Below are positions 59,719-64,000 of a stretch of 64,000 nucleotides of DNA, piece after piece. The DNA is taken from positions 1-64,000 of the forward strand of contig JAGUWD010000007.1 in NCBI GenBank assembly GCA_020062545.1. The letters run 5' to 3'. The position numbers and the translations under genes are program-made. Under the pieces are notes generated by a model that made no database searches, was not told the origin of the DNA, and worked only from the letters and a program-made list of their open reading frames with translations. Within the stretch, counting starts at the first letter, position 1, and every line of letters begins with the position of its first letter. Source of the stretch: Thermodesulfovibrionales bacterium (GTDB lineage: Bacteria > Nitrospirota > Thermodesulfovibrionia > Thermodesulfovibrionales > Dissulfurispiraceae).

Positions 59719-60023
59719 TCGGTATAGGATGCATCCTTTGGGGTTATTATCAGCTTTTTGTAGTAGACATGGAAGAGTCATTCGTCAATAAACAGGTAAC
59801 AGTTTTAACTGCAGAAGGAGAACTCACAGGGAAGGCTGTCACTGTTAAGAACAATGCAATAGCCGTATCGCATAACGCAACCATTATAGAGGTGCCAAAG
59901 CATAGTATTGTCAGGGTTGAAGGCCTACGGCCAGATGCCTATGAAACCAGAAGGGTCTTATATGCAATAACTATTTCGGTATCCGGCGGAATTATTATAT
60001 GGATTGCATTATTCTTTTTATAA
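59661..60023 (+). CDS. Small two-TM membrane protein (start uncertain)
   Basis: IILLIGIGCILWGYYQLF and C-terminal YAITISVSGGIIIWIALFFL; overlaps the preceding CDS. Confidence 0.6.
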   Translation: MCLSAKGRYFITKKRIILLIGIGCILWGYYQLFVVDMEESFVNKQVTVLTAEGELTGKAVTVKNNAIAVSHNATIIEVPKHSIVRVEGLRPDAYETRRVLYAITISVSGGIIIWIALFFL

Positions 60024-60033
60024 TGGAGGTTTT

Positions 60034-60348
60034 ATGGAGGCGATTGTTGTTTATATAACCGCACCAAATGAAGAGGAGGCAGCAAAGATTGCAAAAACAA
60101 TTGTGGAAAAAAGGGTTGCAGGCTGCGTGAATATTGTAAAGGGTATCCGTTCCATATATAGCTGGCAGGGAAAGATTGAGGATGATGCTGAGGTCTTGAT
60201 GATTGTCAAAACCCAGAGGCATTTATTTGAGCCTCTTAAAAAACGTGTTAAAGAGTTGCACAGCTATACTGTGCCCGAGATAATTGCCTTGCCAATAATT
60301 GAAGGCTCGGAGGATTATCTCAACTGGCTGAAGGAAGTGACTGAGTGA
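60034..60348 (+). CDS. cutA: Divalent cation tolerance protein CutA
   Basis: VVYITAPNEEEAAKIAKTIVEKRVAGCVNIVKGIRSIYSWQGKIEDDAEVLMIVKT. Confidence 0.96.
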   Translation: MEAIVVYITAPNEEEAAKIAKTIVEKRVAGCVNIVKGIRSIYSWQGKIEDDAEVLMIVKTQRHLFEPLKKRVKELHSYTVPEIIALPIIEGSEDYLNWLKEVTE

Positions 60349-60656
60349 AAGATAAGATTTATACAGACATAATCTGCAAGGAATTCTGCAAGTACTACAA
60401 AGAAGGCAAGGAAGAGCTTCACTGCAATGGATATGAAATTCTGAGAAATAACCTAACGCCTTATGAATTAAAGATGCTTGTCGGATCATTGAAATGCGGA
60501 GATGAGATTAAAAACCATATTCCTGCAAAAAATAAAAAATTGATAAACCTTGTATGCAAAAGGTGCGATTTTTTTATTGACGGATGCGATTATACAGACA
60601 ACCGCTCAGAACCACCATGCGGAGGATATATAATTATCAACCTACTATGCGGTTGA
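60345..60656 (+). CDS. Hypothetical Cys-rich protein
   Basis: IICKEFCKYYKEGKEELHCNGYE...CKRCDFFIDGCDYTDNRSEPPCGGY; 4-bp overlap with cutA. Confidence 0.75.
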   Translation: MKDKIYTDIICKEFCKYYKEGKEELHCNGYEILRNNLTPYELKMLVGSLKCGDEIKNHIPAKNKKLINLVCKRCDFFIDGCDYTDNRSEPPCGGYIIINLLCG

Positions 60657-61008
60657 TCTGTCTCTGCCTCGTATTTTCTGGACTTGTATTTTCAGCAGCC
60701 CTGTTTGTATTCTGGTATGCCTGTACTGCTCGCTGGGATTCGATATTTTTATTTTCCTGAGTTTTTTGTTGTGTCTCCACATTAGGGGTATTTGCAGTTC
60801 TGCTCGCATTTTTGGCCCTGCCCTGTCTGCTCAGGGTCACTCTGACATCCTCTGAAGATGGATTATTTCTTTCTGCATTCTCTCTCTGCTGCGGCTGCCT
60901 CTGGGTTTGCTGTAACTGTGGATCCTTTTTCTTTTGAATATCGTATCTTGAAATTATATCTGTTTGTAATTGGTTATTTGATGTCTGGTTTACCGGCATT
61001 TTAAACAC
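60637..61008 (-). CDS. Predicted disordered Q/N/R-rich protein (likely start MPVNQTSNN)
   Basis: Low-complexity ORF directly downstream of hisD. Confidence 0.6.
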   Translation of the reverse strand: MFKMPVNQTSNNQLQTDIISRYDIQKKKDPQLQQTQRQPQQRENAERNNPSSEDVRVTLSRQGRAKNASRTANTPNVETQQKTQENKNIESQRAVQAYQNTNRAAENTSPENTRQRQINRIVG

Positions 61009-62278
61009 CTCCTCTTCTTATCCTGATTGTATTGGCGTGCGCCTCAAGCCCTTCTGCGTCGGCAATCGCCTCTACAGTATCTGATAAAAGCATAAACCCT
61101 TTTTTGTCAAATTGCAAGAGGCTTGTTCTTTTTATGAAATCATAGACTCCAAGAGGAGATGAAAATCTTGCTGTGCCGCCTGTAGGAAGGGTGTGATTTG
61201 GGCCTGCTGAATAATCTCCAAGGGGTTCGGGTGTCCATTGTCCCAGAAAAATGGCACCTGCATTTTCTATCATCTCAGCGTCCTTTTCAGGTTTTTTTGT
61301 CATTATCTCAAGATGTTCGGGGGCAATCTCATTTGCTATATCTGCGGCCTCTTTAATGCTCTTTGTCTTGATTATAGCCCCGAATCTTTCCAATGATTTC
61401 TTTGCTATATCTTTTCTTTTCAATCCCTTAAGTTGAATATTCAATTCCCGAATTACATTGCCTGCAAGAACTTCTGAATCTGTTATCAATATGCTGGATG
61501 CCAGCTCATCATGCTCTGCCTGACTTAGCATATCAGCAGCGACAAATTCAGGATTTGCGGTTTCATCTGCGATTATCAATATCTCGCTTGGCCCTGCAAT
61601 CATGTCGATGTCAACTTCTCCAAAGACCATTTTTTTTGCGAGGGCAACATAGATATTTCCGGGGCCGACTATCTTATCCACTTTTTTTATGCTCTCTGCG
61701 CCGTATGCCATAGCGCCGACTGCCTGAGCGCCTCCAATCCTGTAAATCTCTTTAACGCCGAGCATCTCGATTGCTGCCATAACATAAGGATTTGTTTCTC
61801 CGTTAGGCGTGGGAACACATAAGCATATATTTTTAACACCTGCTACCTGCGCCGGGATGACATTCATTAACACTGTTGAGGGATAAGATGCCTTTCCTCC
61901 GGGAACATACACGCCTGCCCTTTCTATAGGCCTGATTATCTGTCCAAGCAATGCACCATCTTTCTTAAAAGACCATGATTTTTCCCTTTGTTTTTCGTGA
62001 AAATCCCATATTCTTTTGGCTGACAATTCCAATGCCTTGACGGCGTTTTTGTCTGCCTTTTTTACATGCTTCGTGACATCAGAGACTTTTAGCCTTAGAG
62101 GGAGGTCGTGTTTGTCGAATCTGCGGGTGTATTTTTCTACTGCAGAATCTCCATTTTTCCTCACATCAGCAAGGATATTTTTTACTGCCTTTTCTATTTC
62201 GGGATTGACGCCTGATGCCCTTTTCCTGAGGAGCTTAAGGAATGCTGATATTTCTTTTTTGTTTTCTATAATTTTCAT
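61001..62278 (-). CDS. hisD: Histidinol dehydrogenase
   Basis: AGVYVPGGKASYPSTVLMNVIPAQVAGVKNI; AGPSEILIIADETANPEFVAADMLSQAEHDELAS. Confidence 0.97.
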   Translation of the reverse strand: MKIIENKKEISAFLKLLRKRASGVNPEIEKAVKNILADVRKNGDSAVEKYTRRFDKHDLPLRLKVSDVTKHVKKADKNAVKALELSAKRIWDFHEKQREKSWSFKKDGALLGQIIRPIERAGVYVPGGKASYPSTVLMNVIPAQVAGVKNICLCVPTPNGETNPYVMAAIEMLGVKEIYRIGGAQAVGAMAYGAESIKKVDKIVGPGNIYVALAKKMVFGEVDIDMIAGPSEILIIADETANPEFVAADMLSQAEHDELASSILITDSEVLAGNVIRELNIQLKGLKRKDIAKKSLERFGAIIKTKSIKEAADIANEIAPEHLEIMTKKPEKDAEMIENAGAIFLGQWTPEPLGDYSAGPNHTLPTGGTARFSSPLGVYDFIKRTSLLQFDKKGFMLLSDTVEAIADAEGLEAHANTIRIRRGGV

Positions 62279-62302
62279 GGTGATGAATTATATCATAAAA
62301 GA

Positions 62303-62332
62303 AAAGGGGCGGACAAAAATGTCCGCCCCTTT
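62303..62332. terminator. Perfect 13-bp-arm hairpin, acs terminator
   Basis: AAAGGGGCGGACA-AAAA-TGTCCGCCCCTTT. Confidence 0.8.
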
Positions 62333-62354
62333 GAAAATGATTTTTGATTTGTTT

Positions 62355-64000
62355 CTACAATCTTCCCTTAAGCAGGTCATCAACTACTGATGGGTCAGCA
62401 AGCGTGGAGGTGTCTCCCAGATCCTCCACATCTCCTCTTGCAATCTTTCTGAGGATCCTCCTCATTATCTTGCCGCTCCTTGTCTTTGGAAGGCCTGGCG
62501 CAAACTGGAGTTTGTCAGGAGTTGCAATTGGGCCTATTACTGTTCTCACATGCCCTACAAGTATCTTCTTCAGTTCATCAGATGGCTGATGTCCCTCCTT
62601 GAGGGTTACATAAACATATATGCCCTCGCCCTTAATCTCGTGCGGAAAGCCAACCACTGCTGCCTCTGCAACCGCCTCATGACTGACAAGTGCTGATTCG
62701 ACCTCTGCAGTACCAAGCCTGTGTCCCGAGATGTTGATGACATCGTCTATCCTTCCCATGAGCCAGTAGTCGCCGTCTTCATCTACCCTTGCTCCGTCTC
62801 CTGTAAAGTATTTTCCGGGGAACCTTGAGAAGTAGACCTCTTTGACTCTCTTGTTTTCAGTATCTCCATATGTTCCCCTTATCATTCCCGGCCAGGGTTT
62901 TTCTATTACGAGGTATCCTCCTTCGTTGACACCTGCAGGTGAGCCGTTTTCTTTAAGTACTGCAGGAACTACTCCCGGGAATGGCCTGTTTGCAGAGCCT
63001 GGTTTCAGTGTCATTGCGCCGGGAAGGGGTGTTATGAGTATTCCTCCTGTCTCTGTCTGCCACCATGTGTCCACAATGGGCAGTTTGCCTTTTCCAACAT
63101 GGGTGTGATACCACATCCATGCCTCGGGGTTTATTGGTTCTCCAACGCTTCCGAGCACTCGGAGAGATGAGAGGTCATGTTTTGTGACCCAGCTTTCTCC
63201 TTCCCTCATGAGTGCCCTTATTGCAGTTGGAGCAGTATAGAAAATGTTCACCCTGTGTTTGTCGCAAATCTCCCAGAACCTTCCGGGATTGGGATATGTA
63301 GGAATACCTTCGAACATTAAGCTTGTTGCTCCATTGCTCAATGGCCCGTAAACAATGTAGCTGTGTCCTGTTACCCATCCTATGTCAGCAGTGCAGAAGT
63401 GGATGTCTTCATCGTGGTAGTCGAATATCCATCTGAATGTGAGGTTTGTGAAGAGCATGTATCCGCCTGTTGTGTGAAGGACGCCTTTTGGTTTTCCTGT
63501 TGAGCCTGATGTATAAAGGATGAATAATGGATCTTCAGAATCCATCCATTCAGGCTCGCAATAGTTTGCTATATCAGGGGCGTTGATCTCATCATGCCAC
63601 CATAAGTCTCTGCTCGGCTCCATGTCTATAGCAGGGTCTGTTCTTTTTACAACTATCACCTTTTCGACATTAGGACATTCATGGAGTGCTTCGTCTGCAT
63701 TAGCCTTCAGAGGAACAAATCTTCCACCTCTTACTCCCCTGTCTGAAGTGATTAATAGTTTTGACTGACAGTCCTGAATCCTGTCTCTGAGTGCCTGCGC
63801 GCTGAATCCTCCGAATACTATGCTGTGGATTGCCCCTATCCTTGCACAGGCAAGCATTGCTATTGCAAGCTCCGGTATCATCGGCAGATAGATGGTTACC
63901 CTGTCTCCTTTTTTTACACCGTGCTTTTTAAGTACATTGGCAAACCTGTTGACCTCATAATAAAGTTGCTGATATGTGTATGTCCTGTAACCTCCGCCGT
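62355..64000 (-). CDS. acs: Acetyl-CoA synthetase (5' end outside the window)
   Basis: [43 protein letters not shown]; the frame stays open to the window edge upstream of the listed Met. Confidence 0.94.
   Translation of the reverse strand, partial: GGGYRTYTYQQLYYEVNRFANVLKKHGVKKGDRVTIYLPMIPELAIAMLACARIGAIHSIVFGGFSAQALRDRIQDCQSKLLITSDRGVRGGRFVPLKANADEALHECPNVEKVIVVKRTDPAIDMEPSRDLWWHDEINAPDIANYCEPEWMDSEDPLFILYTSGSTGKPKGVLHTTGGYMLFTNLTFRWIFDYHDEDIHFCTADIGWVTGHSYIVYGPLSNGATSLMFEGIPTYPNPGRFWEICDKHRVNIFYTAPTAIRALMREGESWVTKHDLSSLRVLGSVGEPINPEAWMWYHTHVGKGKLPIVDTWWQTETGGILITPLPGAMTLKPGSANRPFPGVVPAVLKENGSPAGVNEGGYLVIEKPWPGMIRGTYGDTENKRVKEVYFSRFPGKYFTGDGARVDEDGDYWLMGRIDDVINISGHRLGTAEVESALVSHEAVAEAAVVGFPHEIKGEGIYVYVTLKEGHQPSDELKKILVGHVRTVIGPIATPDKLQFAPGLPKTRSGKIMRRILRKIARGDVEDLGDTSTLADPSVVDDLLKGRL

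Overview
This 64 kb window is gene-dense bacterial chromosome. It looks Nitrospirota/Thermodesulfovibrionia-like, but that is inference from gene content only. Most of it is housekeeping: rlmN, ahcY-metK-asd-leuB-leuD, miaA, polX, folK, dapL, an NtrC-type two-component pair, yggS, proC-yggT-divIVA-hisS, a TatD/radical-SAM fusion, apgM, a GspE/PilB ATPase, nusB-ribH, rodA-mrdA-mreDCB, ftsY, accA, dnaE, uvrB, purF, cutA, hisD and acs. There are two tRNAs: Pro(TGG), partial, and Lys(CTT). Accessory content is a VapBC pair, a RelBE-like pair next to a single-polypeptide R-M enzyme, and a small island at 44.2-46.5 kb. The most notable observations are as follows. (1) Two apparent integron gene cassettes lie 51 kb apart on the minus strand. 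Each has matching 9-bp termini and shares attC core sequence (33/36 identical); no integrase is in the window. (2) A MraZ-family protein carries a twin-arginine signal-like N-terminus and sits in a putative operon with a WYL regulator. (3) Degenerate short tandem repeats (period 6-9) recur. Period-7 arrays are read in frame inside yggS, proC, tatD and mrdA. Hairpin-forming arrays sit at gene ends and supply stop codons for rlmN, dapL and dnaE. (4) A palindromic element is read in frame inside the R-M gene.
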